NCBI GenBank assembly: GCA_003167215.1
Contig: PMTV01000040.1
Span: forward strand, 74,410-126,215
Length of the DNA: 51,806 nt
Source of the DNA: Acidobacteriota bacterium
Lineage (GTDB): Bacteria > Acidobacteriota > Terriglobia > Acidiferrales > UBA7541
Direction of reading: 5' to 3'
Position numbers and translations under genes: made by a program
Shown here: positions 17,044 to 26,406 of the stretch, in pieces
Numbering within the stretch: position 1 is the first letter of the stretch
How the letters are laid out: every line of letters begins with the position of its first letter
The notes under the pieces: model-generated
What the model saw: the letters and a program-made list of their open reading frames with translations, nothing else
Told to the model about the DNA's origin: nothing
Database searches by the model: none

Positions 17044-17880
17044 ATGAAGCCCATTGCATGTATTGTGCTCCCCACCTATAATGAAGCCGAGAATTTGCGC
17101 GTTCTGTTGCCTAGAGTTTTTGCCCAGCAGGAATGGATTTCCTCCCATGAATTGCACGTTCTTGTAGTCGATGACAATTCGCCGGATGGCAGTGGCCAGG
17201 TTGTTGAGAATTTTCGCAGCCGCTTTCCCTTTCTGCACATCATGCGCGGACGAAAGAAGGGCCTTGGAGAAGCTTACAAACGAGGGATTCGGCATGCCAT
17301 AAAGCTTCTGAATCCAGAGTTGGTTTTAACCATGGATGCTGATCTGCAACACGACCCGGCCCTTCTGTCTCATATGATCGAAGCGTGCAGCCAAGGATAC
17401 TCTCTAGTAATTGGATCCCGCTATGTGGATGGGGCTCAGGTCTTGAGCTTTTCGGGATGGCGTGTGCTTCTGAGCCACACGGGCAACTCGCTCGTTCGTT
17501 GGGCAGGAGGTCTGAAGATTCAAGACTGTACTTCGGGCTACCGTGCTATTCGAAGTGATTTACTGCTTACCTGCGATCTCGAACACCTTTCCACGCGTGG
17601 TTACTCATTCTTGTCTGCCCTCCTCTGTCAATTAGTCTGGAATGGCGCGCGTGTCCTTGAAATCCCCATTACATTTGGCGTGCGCGGCCACGGAAAATCG
17701 AAATTATCTGTGCGTGATCAGGCGGAATTTCTCGGACGCGTCGCAAGAATCTTTTTTCTACGCAAGCGTTATCGAGGCGCCCTCGTCAATCCTGCAATGA
17801 GCACCGAGACGGGTGAAGTGATTTTAAACATCACGCCAAACCTACAGAGCAATTCCGCCGGAGAAAAAAAAACGCAATGA
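17044..17880 (+). CDS. GT2 glycosyltransferase, polyprenyl-phosphate mannosyltransferase-like
   Basis: A 278-residue family 2 glycosyltransferase of the dolichol-phosphate-mannose synthase type. Motifs: 'VLPTYNEAENL' at the N-terminus, 'VVDDNSPDGSG' (about 40-50), 'GLGEAYKRGI', the metal-binding DXD as 'TMDADLQHDP' (about 95-105), 'VIGSRYVDG' and 'DCTSGYRAI'. There is no C-terminal membrane domain, so it is the soluble/peripheral form. It should transfer a sugar, probably mannose from GDP-mannose, to a polyprenyl phosphate at the inner face of the membrane. Its last codons overlap the start of the GDP-mannose dehydratase (ATGA), and a GT-C-type membrane protein follows, which would use such a lipid-linked donor. 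Confidence 0.92.
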   Translation: MKPIACIVLPTYNEAENLRVLLPRVFAQQEWISSHELHVLVVDDNSPDGSGQVVENFRSRFPFLHIMRGRKKGLGEAYKRGIRHAIKLLNPELVLTMDADLQHDPALLSHMIEACSQGYSLVIGSRYVDGAQVLSFSGWRVLLSHTGNSLVRWAGGLKIQDCTSGYRAIRSDLLLTCDLEHLSTRGYSFLSALLCQLVWNGARVLEIPITFGVRGHGKSKLSVRDQAEFLGRVARIFFLRKRYRGALVNPAMSTETGEVILNITPNLQSNSAGEKKTQ

Positions 17881-18887
17881 AAAGAGCTCTCATTACCGGG
17901 ATTTCCGGCCAAGACGGATCCTATTTGGCTGAATATCTCTTGCAATTGGACTATCAAGTCTTCGGAATTGTGCGGCGGGAACCGGGAACTATGCGGTGGC
18001 TAGAGGGCATTCGGGATCGTGTTGAACTTCTGTACGGAGACCTGCGCGATACACAGTCCCTGGAGGTCGCCTTCTATAAGGCGTGGCCGGACGAACTTTA
18101 CAATCTGGCAGGCCAGGTGTTCGTACCCACCAGTTGGGAATGCCCGGCGGAGACTCTCGACATAAATACCGGCGGCCTCGCTCGCCTGCTCTTGATTGTG
18201 GAGCGTCGCAAATCAGACACTCGCGTGTATCAAGCATCTAGCTCAGAAATGTACGGCAACGTGGATGGTTTCTGCCGGGAGAACACTCGATTTCAGCCAA
18301 CTTCACCGTATGGGATTTCGAAGGTGGCCGCGCATAAGCTGGCCGAATCCTATCGCGCGAGAGGCATCTATGCCGTTGGCGGGATTCTTTTCAACCATGA
18401 ATCGCCTCGCCGCGGTCCTGAAATGGTGACCCGCAAGATAACTCGCGCGGCGGCTGGATGGGCTGCGGGCGACAAAACAAAGCTGAAGCTTGGGAATTTG
18501 GAAGCACGCCGGGACTGGGGCTTTGCCGGAGACTACGTAAAAGCCATGCACGCCATGCTGCAACAACCAACTTGCAAGGACTACGTCGTCGGTACTGGCG
18601 AATCTCATAGCGTCGCTGAATTTGCGACTCTGGTATTGGCCGAGTTGCGGGAGCGGTTCCATGGAAGATTCACGAACGCTAAGCTCGAAGACTTTGTCGA
18701 ATTGGATCCCAGGCTGCTGCGAACCGGGGAAATCCACGATCTCCGTGCGGATCCCACCCTGGCTCGCACCGAACTCAATTGGAAGCCGAAGGTCGACTTT
18801 CCAGCGCTTGTAAGGCTGATGGTGGAAGCTGACCTTGCCGCGAATGGCATTTTGACCCCGTCCTCGCTTTCGTTGGGCGCTTCTTAG
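17877..18887 (+). CDS. gmd: GDP-mannose 4,6-dehydratase
   Basis: A 336-residue extended short-chain dehydrogenase. It has the N-terminal NAD(P) motif 'ALITGISGQDGSYLAEYLL', 'YNLAGQVFVPTSWECP', 'SSSEMYG' with the catalytic Ser/Glu, the YxxxK pair in 'SPYGISKVAAH', and the Gmd signature 'LFNHESPRRGPEMVTRKIT'. It converts GDP-D-mannose to GDP-4-keto-6-deoxy-D-mannose, the precursor of fucose, rhamnose and related deoxy sugars. No epimerase/reductase (fcl or rmd) lies beside it, so the final sugar cannot be told. It overlaps the GT2 gene by 4 nt. Confidence 0.93.
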   Translation: MKRALITGISGQDGSYLAEYLLQLDYQVFGIVRREPGTMRWLEGIRDRVELLYGDLRDTQSLEVAFYKAWPDELYNLAGQVFVPTSWECPAETLDINTGGLARLLLIVERRKSDTRVYQASSSEMYGNVDGFCRENTRFQPTSPYGISKVAAHKLAESYRARGIYAVGGILFNHESPRRGPEMVTRKITRAAAGWAAGDKTKLKLGNLEARRDWGFAGDYVKAMHAMLQQPTCKDYVVGTGESHSVAEFATLVLAELRERFHGRFTNAKLEDFVELDPRLLRTGEIHDLRADPTLARTELNWKPKVDFPALVRLMVEADLAANGILTPSSLSLGAS

Positions 18888-18891
18888 TGTT

Positions 18892-20394
18892 ATGGAACCT
18901 GCTCTTCCATCAAACAATGTAAGCCTCGTCCCCGGGCTGCCTGCTCTACCTTCCCATTCGGCCAAGATTCGAGACTGGCTTGCGCTTTGGGGCTTAGCCC
19001 TATTCGCGCTTATCACGTCAATATGTCCGATTGTCCGGGCGTTCTATCATTTTGAAATAAACTATGTCGACGGGTGGAACGTTTACAACGCGCTCAGGAT
19101 AGTCCAACATGTCCCGTTGTACGGAGCGAAATACGCTTGGACAACCGTTAACTATCCGGCACTATCGTTTTACGTCAACGCATATCTCACGCGCTACACA
19201 CATTCCTATTTGCTGACCGGACGGCTGATATCGCTTCTTTCTCTGGCACTATCCTGCCTCTTGATTGGCCTCATCATTAGGAAGCTGACGGGTAACCTTG
19301 CTGCGGCTTTTTTTGGAGGATTTTTTTGCCTGGCGCTCTTCTGCGCCGTCGCTACGCGCTACGTAGGAATGAATGATCCTCAAATGTTTGCCCAAGTATT
19401 TTTTCTTGCCGGTTTGCTGGTGTATGTTTCAAAAACGCCCACGCTGGGCGGTATAGCGATTGTTGCTATTCTTTTCATCTTGGGTGGCAACATTAAGCAT
19501 AACCTCCTTGAATTTCCAATCGCTGTTTTCATAGATCTTTGCCTCACGTCTCGGCGGAAAGCGATCCAGTTCGCGCTGTTATCCGCCGTGCTGCTCGGCG
19601 CTTCAATTATGCTTAACACAAAGTTAGGCGGTCCCTTTTTCGTCTCAAATCTATTGAGTCCGCGTGAGTATTCTTTCCTGGGTGGAATCGTTGATTTCTT
19701 GGGGAACTATTGGCCGATCCTTTTGCCTTTGGCCATAGCATGTATTTGGGTGAAGATGAATTGGGGCGATAAAACGAGACGGCTGATCTGCATCTTTTTT
19801 GTTGTTTCGCTGATTGTGGATGTAAGCATCGCCGGAGGAATCGGAATCTCCATAAACACTTACTTCGGCAACTTCTTTGCAATATCGATAATTATGGGGT
19901 TTGTTCTCTACGATGCGTGGCAGCCTTCGAGCAACTTTTTAATTCAACATCCGATCTGGAGGCGCCGTATTCCTCCTATTCTGTTTGTATCCTTGCTGTT
20001 GCCGATGTCCTTGTCGGGCTATTTTTGGTTTTGGAACGGGCTAAAGAAGATGCCTGAACAGCAGAGGCGATTTGACTCGGAAGCTTCTTTTGTTAGGGCA
20101 CAGCCCGGGCTTGCCATATGCGAGAGCCTTCTTCGCTGCTACTACGCAGATAAGCCCGAGGTCTTTGAGCCTTTTAATAGTACCAGGCTTATAAGAGCAC
20201 ACAAGCTGGACAGCGCCGAGATCGTCCATAAGATCGAAACGTACCAATACGGAGCCATTCAACTGCACGGGCCGGTGGGATCGCTGGAACGGCCGAACGA
20301 GCGTTTCCCAAACGATGTCTTAGACGCGATCGGTTTACACTACGTTCTTTCGGTCGACGATCCTGATTGTGCAATCTACGTGCCTGGGAAGTAA
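18892..20394 (+). CDS. Polytopic membrane glycosyltransferase, GT-C/PMT-like
   Basis: About 500 residues with ten or more predicted membrane helices spread over residues 25-390, and a C-terminal soluble domain of about 110 residues. The first periplasmic loop has 'HFEINYVDGWNVYNA' with an acidic residue at the place where GT-C enzymes keep their catalytic Asp/Glu, then 'VPLYGAKYAWTTVNYPALSFY', similar to ArnT/PMT-type proteins. The gene starts 4 nt after gmd. It probably transfers a sugar from a polyprenyl-phosphate donor in the periplasm. Base composition looks more AT-rich than in the hydrogenase genes, in keeping with its place in the island. The acceptor is unknown, and general membrane-protein annotation would also be fair. 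Confidence 0.75.
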   Translation: MEPALPSNNVSLVPGLPALPSHSAKIRDWLALWGLALFALITSICPIVRAFYHFEINYVDGWNVYNALRIVQHVPLYGAKYAWTTVNYPALSFYVNAYLTRYTHSYLLTGRLISLLSLALSCLLIGLIIRKLTGNLAAAFFGGFFCLALFCAVATRYVGMNDPQMFAQVFFLAGLLVYVSKTPTLGGIAIVAILFILGGNIKHNLLEFPIAVFIDLCLTSRRKAIQFALLSAVLLGASIMLNTKLGGPFFVSNLLSPREYSFLGGIVDFLGNYWPILLPLAIACIWVKMNWGDKTRRLICIFFVVSLIVDVSIAGGIGISINTYFGNFFAISIIMGFVLYDAWQPSSNFLIQHPIWRRRIPPILFVSLLLPMSLSGYFWFWNGLKKMPEQQRRFDSEASFVRAQPGLAICESLLRCYYADKPEVFEPFNSTRLIRAHKLDSAEIVHKIETYQYGAIQLHGPVGSLERPNERFPNDVLDAIGLHYVLSVDDPDCAIYVPGK

Positions 20395-20540
20395 CAACCC
20401 GTAGGCTGCCGAGGTCAGCGTCCGATTAAAGTAACGATTAACGGCGAGGTAGTAACCGCTCGAAATCCTCCAAGACACATAAGACTCAAAGGACCATCGC
20501 CATCGATCAACGAGGTCGCAGTTAGGCACACAGCAATCTC

Positions 20541-22262
20541 CTAATTTTTTAGGCCATATACGACCACCCCATAATTTTTGGGGAAATGGGTCGGGCGACT
20601 TCCGCAGTATCGCTTCAGTCCTTCCTGATCGCCGGCGTTTGCAATGAACACTTTTCCATTCGCCACCGTTGGTGGCACAAAACGCGCAAGCAGTCCGAAG
20701 CTGTCGGGAGTGTCCGTCTCGGCATCGGTGGCTTGGCTCCTCCATAGCTCTTGCGAAACATCCTCCGCGTTAAGCGCCAACAGCATTCCCTTCACACCAC
20801 GAAATGTGTTTGAATCTCCATTGGCTGGGACCAGCGCCCACACAATACCGGTTCCCATTCGGTTTCCGTCACTCGATAGGGCGAGAATCCCTCCAGGCAT
20901 CCAATTCCGCGCCGGCTTATGACAAATCGGTGGGGCTTGCCGAGGAGGTTTCCACGCACTCATCTTGACGTCGTCTTTGCCGGTCTTGAATCTTCCGCTA
21001 GCAAAAGGAAAAGCCTCCAGGTTTTTCGCTTCAGCCATCACATACACCCATTGATTGCCGTCAGGCCCGCTCCAAAAAAGTGGCGAACCGTGAATGTGTC
21101 CCCGATTTACCGGCACAACTTGCAAAACCTTGTCTGAATCGCTGCACTGCTCTTTGTGCCATCCACCCGAGACATATCCTCCCAAATGATCGCGATTCAT
21201 TAAGTATAAATTCCCAAACTTTCCTCCGCCCAAAATTAAATTGCCCGGCAACAAAAGCGGTGCGGCTGAACCCATATCCAAATCCTGTTGATTCAGATAC
21301 GACTGATTGCACGGCGTGAAGGCGTCCACCAACTTCAGCTGATTTTCCTCAAATTCCAGTTTCACCAGGCTGTTGCCATATTGATTTTGATTTGGATCGT
21401 AGTCACCGTTTCCCGTTTGGAGATAAACAGCTCCCGTTTGGTCCGCCACCGGACCGGTACCCGACATCCAGATACCGCCGCTCTTCCCGCCAGGCTCCGG
21501 GCTCCAAACTGTCTGGAGCCGCAAGCTGGCGACATCGTAAACGAAAAGCCAACCGGCCACACCTCGCGAGTTGTCCCCGCCAAACGCGATATAAAGCAAA
21601 CCATGGTCCAGCAATAAACCCGCACGCTGCCTGCGAAGCTGTTTCCAATTCTTGTTGTGCTGAGCAAACAAACTTCCTTTCACCGACCCTTCTATAACGA
21701 CGGGACCCTTCACCGTTTCGCCGGTCCGCAGGTCGAGCGCATAAATGCGAAACATCTGATCGCTGTTCCAAGCAACCACGTAAATGAGATTATTTGCGAG
21801 GTCAATCGCCGGAGTCCCCAGGACGCCCCACGATGGGTCATCGAGAGCCGCCTCGTCAATTTCATGCGCGCCCACGCGCGGACGCCCGAGAGACTTGGAC
21901 CAGATCAGCGTGTCACTTGAAGCTGTAGGTTTCTCATCGGCCATGTAAGCGTAGACGGTGTCATTCATTGAAGCGAATATGACCGCATTGCAGCCTTGTG
22001 GGCATTTGCTGCTTACAAGACCAGAAACGTAAAGCGGCTGCGCCATAATCTTGGCGTCGGAATAGAGGGTCCACAATTTTCCGAAGCGAGTCTTCACGCT
22101 CGATTGACTAAGTTCCGTCTCGGCTAGATTTACTCCACTACGCTGGTTATCAACCCGCTGCGTATAGACGTTAAAGGGCTCTTTCGCGCCTTGCTGGCGG
22201 ACGAGACAAAGAAGTGGCAACACCCCAAGTATCAAGACGTTCCTTTTAGCCACGAGTCCCAT
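20541..22262 (-). CDS. Secreted PQQ-type beta-propeller protein
   Basis: A 573-residue protein with an N-terminal hydrophobic export segment ('NVLILGVLPLLCLV'). Its blades resemble quinoprotein dehydrogenases: 'GKLWTLYSDAKIMAQPLYV', 'VIFASMNDTVYAYMAD', 'GVLGTPAIDLANNLIYVVAW', 'IYALDLRTGE' and 'LLLPGNLILGGGKFGNLYLM'. The Trp-docking pattern is partial and I see no clear PQQ ligand set, so catalytic activity is doubtful. Many soil bacteria carry such proteins of unknown role. The ATG at 22262 is preceded by GGGAGAGAGG. It is convergent with the GT-C gene. Confidence 0.8.
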   Translation of the reverse strand: MGLVAKRNVLILGVLPLLCLVRQQGAKEPFNVYTQRVDNQRSGVNLAETELSQSSVKTRFGKLWTLYSDAKIMAQPLYVSGLVSSKCPQGCNAVIFASMNDTVYAYMADEKPTASSDTLIWSKSLGRPRVGAHEIDEAALDDPSWGVLGTPAIDLANNLIYVVAWNSDQMFRIYALDLRTGETVKGPVVIEGSVKGSLFAQHNKNWKQLRRQRAGLLLDHGLLYIAFGGDNSRGVAGWLFVYDVASLRLQTVWSPEPGGKSGGIWMSGTGPVADQTGAVYLQTGNGDYDPNQNQYGNSLVKLEFEENQLKLVDAFTPCNQSYLNQQDLDMGSAAPLLLPGNLILGGGKFGNLYLMNRDHLGGYVSGGWHKEQCSDSDKVLQVVPVNRGHIHGSPLFWSGPDGNQWVYVMAEAKNLEAFPFASGRFKTGKDDVKMSAWKPPRQAPPICHKPARNWMPGGILALSSDGNRMGTGIVWALVPANGDSNTFRGVKGMLLALNAEDVSQELWRSQATDAETDTPDSFGLLARFVPPTVANGKVFIANAGDQEGLKRYCGSRPTHFPKNYGVVVYGLKN

Positions 22263-22641
22263 ACCTCTCTCCCTTCCAATGCGTGCTTTCTTTTGAAAAA
22301 TCACTGCCTTCCCAAAAGCTTCCCGTCAGTTTGCGAATGAAGTCCCCCAAGGATTATCATACGACTTCAAAAGCTCCTTCCGTATTTTCGACATGGAGAT
22401 TTGCTTTCCGATGCCAAGCGAGGCGAGCTGTCCCCAAAGTGGGGTAGCTCATAATGTTCCGCAACGTTCAGTGGTTTGCGCTGAAATACAAAATTAAACA
22501 GACTCCTGTCACCACGCTGACCACTGTCCATCCTACATATTGTCAATCGCGTTCCTAAGGAGAATGACAAATTTGTAATCCCCTAGATAGGTGCAATTCA
22601 TCCCTGATTGCTAGTGTGGTTCCTTCCAAAAGGAAATCAGC
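22263..22641. other. Divergent intergenic region
   Basis: About 380 bp between the propeller gene (minus) and the VirB10-like gene (plus), so it should hold two promoters. I could not assign -35/-10 pairs with confidence. AAAAGGAAA just before 22642 is the ribosome-binding site of the plus-strand gene. Confidence 0.35.
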
Positions 22642-24123
22642 ATGAGGGGCGTGATTTTCGCAGTTCTGCTCGCCTGGGCCTGTATCGGTGCAGCACAGGC
22701 CCAAGACGCAACTCCAGCGCCCGCTGCCGCGACCGGATCAACCCCTGATCCTGTACTGGCCCACAGACCCGCAGCCGCAACTCCAAGATCTCCAAAGATT
22801 GATGTCATTACTCTCACCGTTCCGAAAGGCACGCCGATGCAGGTTGCGCTCGATGAGGAAACACGCATCCGGAAAGTGGGTCAGCCAATCCACGGCCACA
22901 TCGTGGAACCTGTGTACGCGTTCGACCAGTTGGTAGTTCCGGTGGGAACAGAAGCGGCGGGACAGATCACCAAGATTGAACCTGTCTCCAAAGGAAAACG
23001 CACTCTCGAAGCTCTAAATGCGGATTTCACACCGCCGCGAAAAATCGACGTGGAGTTTATGGAACTAGTTTTCGCGGACGGGAAACGCCTTCCGATTCGC
23101 ACCCTCATTACTCCTGGTTCCGGACAAGTGATTCGGCTCGTGACGACCGCGGACGAAACGAAAAAGGGTGTGAAAGATGCTGCATCCGAAAAAGCAAAAC
23201 AGGCAAAAGAACAAGCCAAGCAGGAGTGGAACACTGCCATGCAGCAAGTGAAACAGCCGGGGAAAGTTCACAAGATCGAGAGGTATGCGATTGCCCAGCT
23301 CCCCGCTCATCCGCAGTATATCGATGCCGGTACCGTCTATTTCGCTGAACTGCAGGATCCGCTTGATTTCGGCAGCGAGCCGTTGACTCCGGAGATGGCA
23401 ATTTCACTGGGAAGTCTGCCGCCCGCAGGAAGCTTTATACATGCATGGCTGGTGACTCCGCTGGATTCGGCCACGGCTCAAAAAGGCGAGAGCATTGCAG
23501 CGGTCCTCTCTCAGCCTTTGTTCAACGGGAAAAATCTGATTGTCCCGCAAGGCAGCCGCCTGAAAGGATCCGTCGTGCAGGTTCAGCCCGCTCGCTACAT
23601 GAGCCGCAACGGACAGCTACGCATAGTATTTCATGAACTCATACCTCCCGACGGACCCGACGGAGTAGTCATGGCACAGAAAGTGGATGCAAGTCTCGAA
23701 AGTGTCCAGTCGGGTAAAGCGGAGAATGTGAAGCTCGATTCTGAAGGCGGTGCGAAGGCGACCACGCCGAAGACGCGTTATTTGACGACAAGCATCGCTA
23801 TCGGATTGGCCGCGCTGTCGTTTGGCAGAGATTCCGACGCTGTGGGAGGAGATGCCGCTGGGAACACCAGTAATCGCGTCGCAGGCGGAGCAGGCGGATT
23901 CAAGCTTGTGGGTATCGTCCTGGGGATACTGGTCCATTCCCGCCCTTTCGGCTATAGCATGGGCGCGTACGGCGCGGGCATGTCGGTATATACGCATTTC
24001 ATCGCACGCGGTCGCGACGTGGTTTTCCCGAAAAATACAGCCATCGAGATTGCCATCGGGATGCGTCAATCCTCTCTTTCTCCAAGCCCCTCGAAGGGCA
24101 GCCCGGCTAAACTTGAGAACTAA
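22642..24123 (+). CDS. Secreted protein with two VirB10/TrbI-like repeats
   Basis: A 493-residue protein with a clear signal peptide ('VIFAVLLAWACIGAAQAQ') and a Pro/Ala-rich linker (to about 50). A first domain around 55-130 contains 'GQPIHGHIVEPVYAFDQLVV' and then P-V-G-T-E. A charged helical stretch follows (about 170-210, Lys/Ala/Glu rich, coiled-coil-like). A second domain around 270-340 contains 'GESIAAVLSQPLFNGKNLIV' and then P-Q-G-S-R. Both domains share the pattern P-(V/L)-(Y/F)-x-x-x-x-L-(V/I)-V-P-x-G-(T/S), typical of the VirB10/TrbI C-terminal barrel. No other type IV secretion genes are near. A Gly-rich segment and a hydrophobic stretch lie near the C-terminus. Role unknown; a structural envelope protein is the best guess. 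Confidence 0.7.
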   Translation: MRGVIFAVLLAWACIGAAQAQDATPAPAAATGSTPDPVLAHRPAAATPRSPKIDVITLTVPKGTPMQVALDEETRIRKVGQPIHGHIVEPVYAFDQLVVPVGTEAAGQITKIEPVSKGKRTLEALNADFTPPRKIDVEFMELVFADGKRLPIRTLITPGSGQVIRLVTTADETKKGVKDAASEKAKQAKEQAKQEWNTAMQQVKQPGKVHKIERYAIAQLPAHPQYIDAGTVYFAELQDPLDFGSEPLTPEMAISLGSLPPAGSFIHAWLVTPLDSATAQKGESIAAVLSQPLFNGKNLIVPQGSRLKGSVVQVQPARYMSRNGQLRIVFHELIPPDGPDGVVMAQKVDASLESVQSGKAENVKLDSEGGAKATTPKTRYLTTSIAIGLAALSFGRDSDAVGGDAAGNTSNRVAGGAGGFKLVGIVLGILVHSRPFGYSMGAYGAGMSVYTHFIARGRDVVFPKNTAIEIAIGMRQSSLSPSPSKGSPAKLEN

Positions 24124-24261
24124 AATGAATCCGTTGATGTTCTCCATCCCGAGCCGCAACTTCAACTAGATTTCGAGTGCCGCGCCCTCATGACTGCCCG
24201 GAAACATTTCTTGAGGTTCCTATCGAGTGATTGAAAATAAATTGCTTAAGGGAAGTGAGGA

Positions 24262-24312
24262 GCCTGCCTTGGGCGCAGGAGGTCTGGAGTTCAAATCTCC
24301 ACGCCCCGACCA
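24262..24312 (+). repeat. attR-type direct repeat (3' half of tRNA-Pro)
   Basis: An exact 51-bp copy of 3723-3773: anticodon arm through CCA of tRNA-Pro, without the acceptor 5' strand and D-arm, so it cannot be a functional tRNA. It marks the right end of the island, 23 bp from the stop codon of the symporter gene. Confidence 0.9.
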
Positions 24313-24335
24313 ATTTTTCGAAAAGAATTATCGAG

Positions 24336-26270
24336 CTAGTTTCCCGCCCGTTGCCCAGCGTCCTGGATTGTCACAGAGGCAACTTCCAGCGCGCCTTGCC
24401 CGCAGGTTAGCTCTCTAGCCATGCGCCAGGCGCATGCCGCCGCGATCAGAAGCAGAAATATCCCCAGCAGCCAATGGTGCAGCAGCAATTTACCAACCCC
24501 AAATAGAGCGCTGTAGACCATCACACAGCCCAGAATCCAGCACCAAAGATTCCGCCCAATGTCGTGCGTTCTCGGGATTTCGGGGGCCAGCGTGGCGATG
24601 GCCTTCCAGCCGGTGACGTCCGGCCGTACTCTTCGATAGAACGACAGCAAAATGCTGTCAGGCTCTCTCTTCGTCAGCATAGTGACGACTACCCACACAA
24701 TCGTTGTTAACAGCGTTGTAGCCAGAACATTTTTTGCGAACAGCACTGTATCGGACCCGGTGAAAATTGTCGGGCGTCCGACCATCGCCTCAGCCAGCGC
24801 TTCCCAATGCAAAGCGAGTGTCAAAACGAGCGCCGTAATCATCGCGGAAATCTCGCTCCAGGCGTTGATGCGCCACCAATACCAGCGCAGCATATATACG
24901 CTGCCGGTTCCCGCGCCGACCTGCAACACGACTTGCCATCCAGAACGGATCGAAGCTAACTGCGCCGATACGTATCCCGTGAGAACCACCAGCAGTACCG
25001 TCACGAGTTGCGAAATATGAACGTAGTGGCGCTCCGAAGCGTTCCGAACCAGAAAACGCCGGTAAAAATCCTCGACGATGTAAGACGTTCCCCAGTTTAG
25101 CTGCGTCGCGATTGTGGACATGAACGCGGCCAGGAAACCTGCCACGATGATGCCTCGGAGCGCATGCGGGACATGATCGTTCACGATCATCATATAACTC
25201 GTCTCCGGATGCTGAAGCCCGGGGTAGAGAACGATGGCCGCAAGGGCCGTTAGAATCCAGGGCCAAGGACGAAGCGCGTAATGCGCGATGTTGAACCACA
25301 GCACTGAAAATAATCCCTGACGTTCGTCACGCGCGCTGAAAATGCGCTGCGCGATGTATCCGCCGCCGCCCGGCTCGGCTCCGGGATACCAGAAAGCCCA
25401 CCATTGCACCCCCAGGTATACGGCGAAGGTGATGACAGGCAGCGTCCACAAAGTGTCGCTCGCAAAACCGCGCGAAAAGTCCGGAAGAAACGCCAGCGGA
25501 TCGGACGCTCCATTCGTGGCGCGCAGTGCGCCAATCTGGTCGATCATCGATTGCATGCCGCCCACGGCTCGCACGGCGTAGTACGCAATAGCTATCACAA
25601 TCCCCATTTTCAGGACGAACTGAAACATGTCGGTCCACAACACACCGGAAAGGCCGCCTAAAGAAACGTAGAATCCGGTGAAAGGAATCAGAAAGAAAAT
25701 GCAAATAATCAGAGCTTGGCCGTCCGTCCCGGAGAATACCGGCCCGAAAACTCGGTTGAGCGCGCCGGAAAAAACTTCGAGAAAACGCCAACCTTGCATC
25801 GTGGGACCGAGGGTCGTCCCCACGATGTTGATCATAGCTTTGGTGACCCATCCGAGAATAAGGCAGTTCATCAACAGTCCCAGATAGATGGCGCGGAACC
25901 CGCGAAGGAACGCGGCGGGCTTGCCGGAATATCGCATCTCCGCGAACTGCACGTCCGTCATTAGTCCCGAGCGGCGCCACAAGCGGGCGAACAGAAACAC
26001 AGTCATCATCCCGGAAGGCAAAAAAGCCCACCAAATCCAGTTCCCTGCTATTCCTTGGGTGTAAACGAGGCCTGCGACAAGCAGTGGCGTGTCCGCGGCG
26101 AAGGTCGTGGCCACCATGGACGTTCCGGCCAGCCACCACGACGCTTTCCGTCCGGACACGAAGTAATCTTCCGAACTTCTGGTAGAACTGCGCCGAAAAT
26201 AGAGCCCGAGAATAAGAGTAATTGCGAGATAACCGATAATCGCAGACCAATCGAGCAGCGTAAACGCCAT
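24336..26270 (-). CDS. Sodium:solute symporter (SSS family)
   Basis: About 644 residues with 13 or more membrane helices. The SSS N-terminus is typical: 'DWSAIIGYLAITLILGLYF', 'SSEDYFVSGRKASWWLAGTSMVATTFAADTP' (the first broken helix with the Na+ site), then 'GNWIWWAFLPSGM' and 'FAEMRYSGKPAAFLRGFRA'. The middle has 'GYIAQRIFSARDERQGLFSVLWF', which is conserved in a family subgroup common in Acidobacteriota and Bacteroidota. It should import an organic solute with Na+. The substrate is not evident. The start at 26270 matches the family N-terminus; ATGs at 26291 and 26312 are alternatives. Its 3' end is the first native gene beyond the island. Confidence 0.92.
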   Translation of the reverse strand: MAFTLLDWSAIIGYLAITLILGLYFRRSSTRSSEDYFVSGRKASWWLAGTSMVATTFAADTPLLVAGLVYTQGIAGNWIWWAFLPSGMMTVFLFARLWRRSGLMTDVQFAEMRYSGKPAAFLRGFRAIYLGLLMNCLILGWVTKAMINIVGTTLGPTMQGWRFLEVFSGALNRVFGPVFSGTDGQALIICIFFLIPFTGFYVSLGGLSGVLWTDMFQFVLKMGIVIAIAYYAVRAVGGMQSMIDQIGALRATNGASDPLAFLPDFSRGFASDTLWTLPVITFAVYLGVQWWAFWYPGAEPGGGGYIAQRIFSARDERQGLFSVLWFNIAHYALRPWPWILTALAAIVLYPGLQHPETSYMMIVNDHVPHALRGIIVAGFLAAFMSTIATQLNWGTSYIVEDFYRRFLVRNASERHYVHISQLVTVLLVVLTGYVSAQLASIRSGWQVVLQVGAGTGSVYMLRWYWWRINAWSEISAMITALVLTLALHWEALAEAMVGRPTIFTGSDTVLFAKNVLATTLLTTIVWVVVTMLTKREPDSILLSFYRRVRPDVTGWKAIATLAPEIPRTHDIGRNLWCWILGCVMVYSALFGVGKLLLHHWLLGIFLLLIAAACAWRMARELTCGQGALEVASVTIQDAGQRAGN

Positions 26271-26406
26271 TGGCCCAGCTTTATTGCACATCGCCTCGGC
26301 GGGAAGCAACATGAAATCGAATGAAGTGCATTAACGCGGATCGCCGGCGCCACTTTCAAAAACTAATGTATTCGGCTCGGGAAATATTCCGAAGTGATCC
26401 TGCAGA

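Larger units (their letters stand above)
3697..24312. mobile_element. Genomic island integrated at tRNA-Pro
   Basis: The classical layout of a tRNA-targeted integrative element is visible. There is an intact tRNA-Pro at the left end, an integrase gene just downstream reading back towards it, and an exact copy of the tRNA 3' half at the far end. The span between repeat ends is about 20.5 kb. Cargo includes a receptor/phosphatase operon with its own two-component system, a second two-component system, mannose-type glycosylation genes and secreted proteins. The integrase is truncated and fused to a broken helicase, and no excisionase, relaxase or conjugation operon is seen, so the island is probably fixed. 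The boundaries are seen directly; the single-event origin is inference. Confidence 0.8.
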
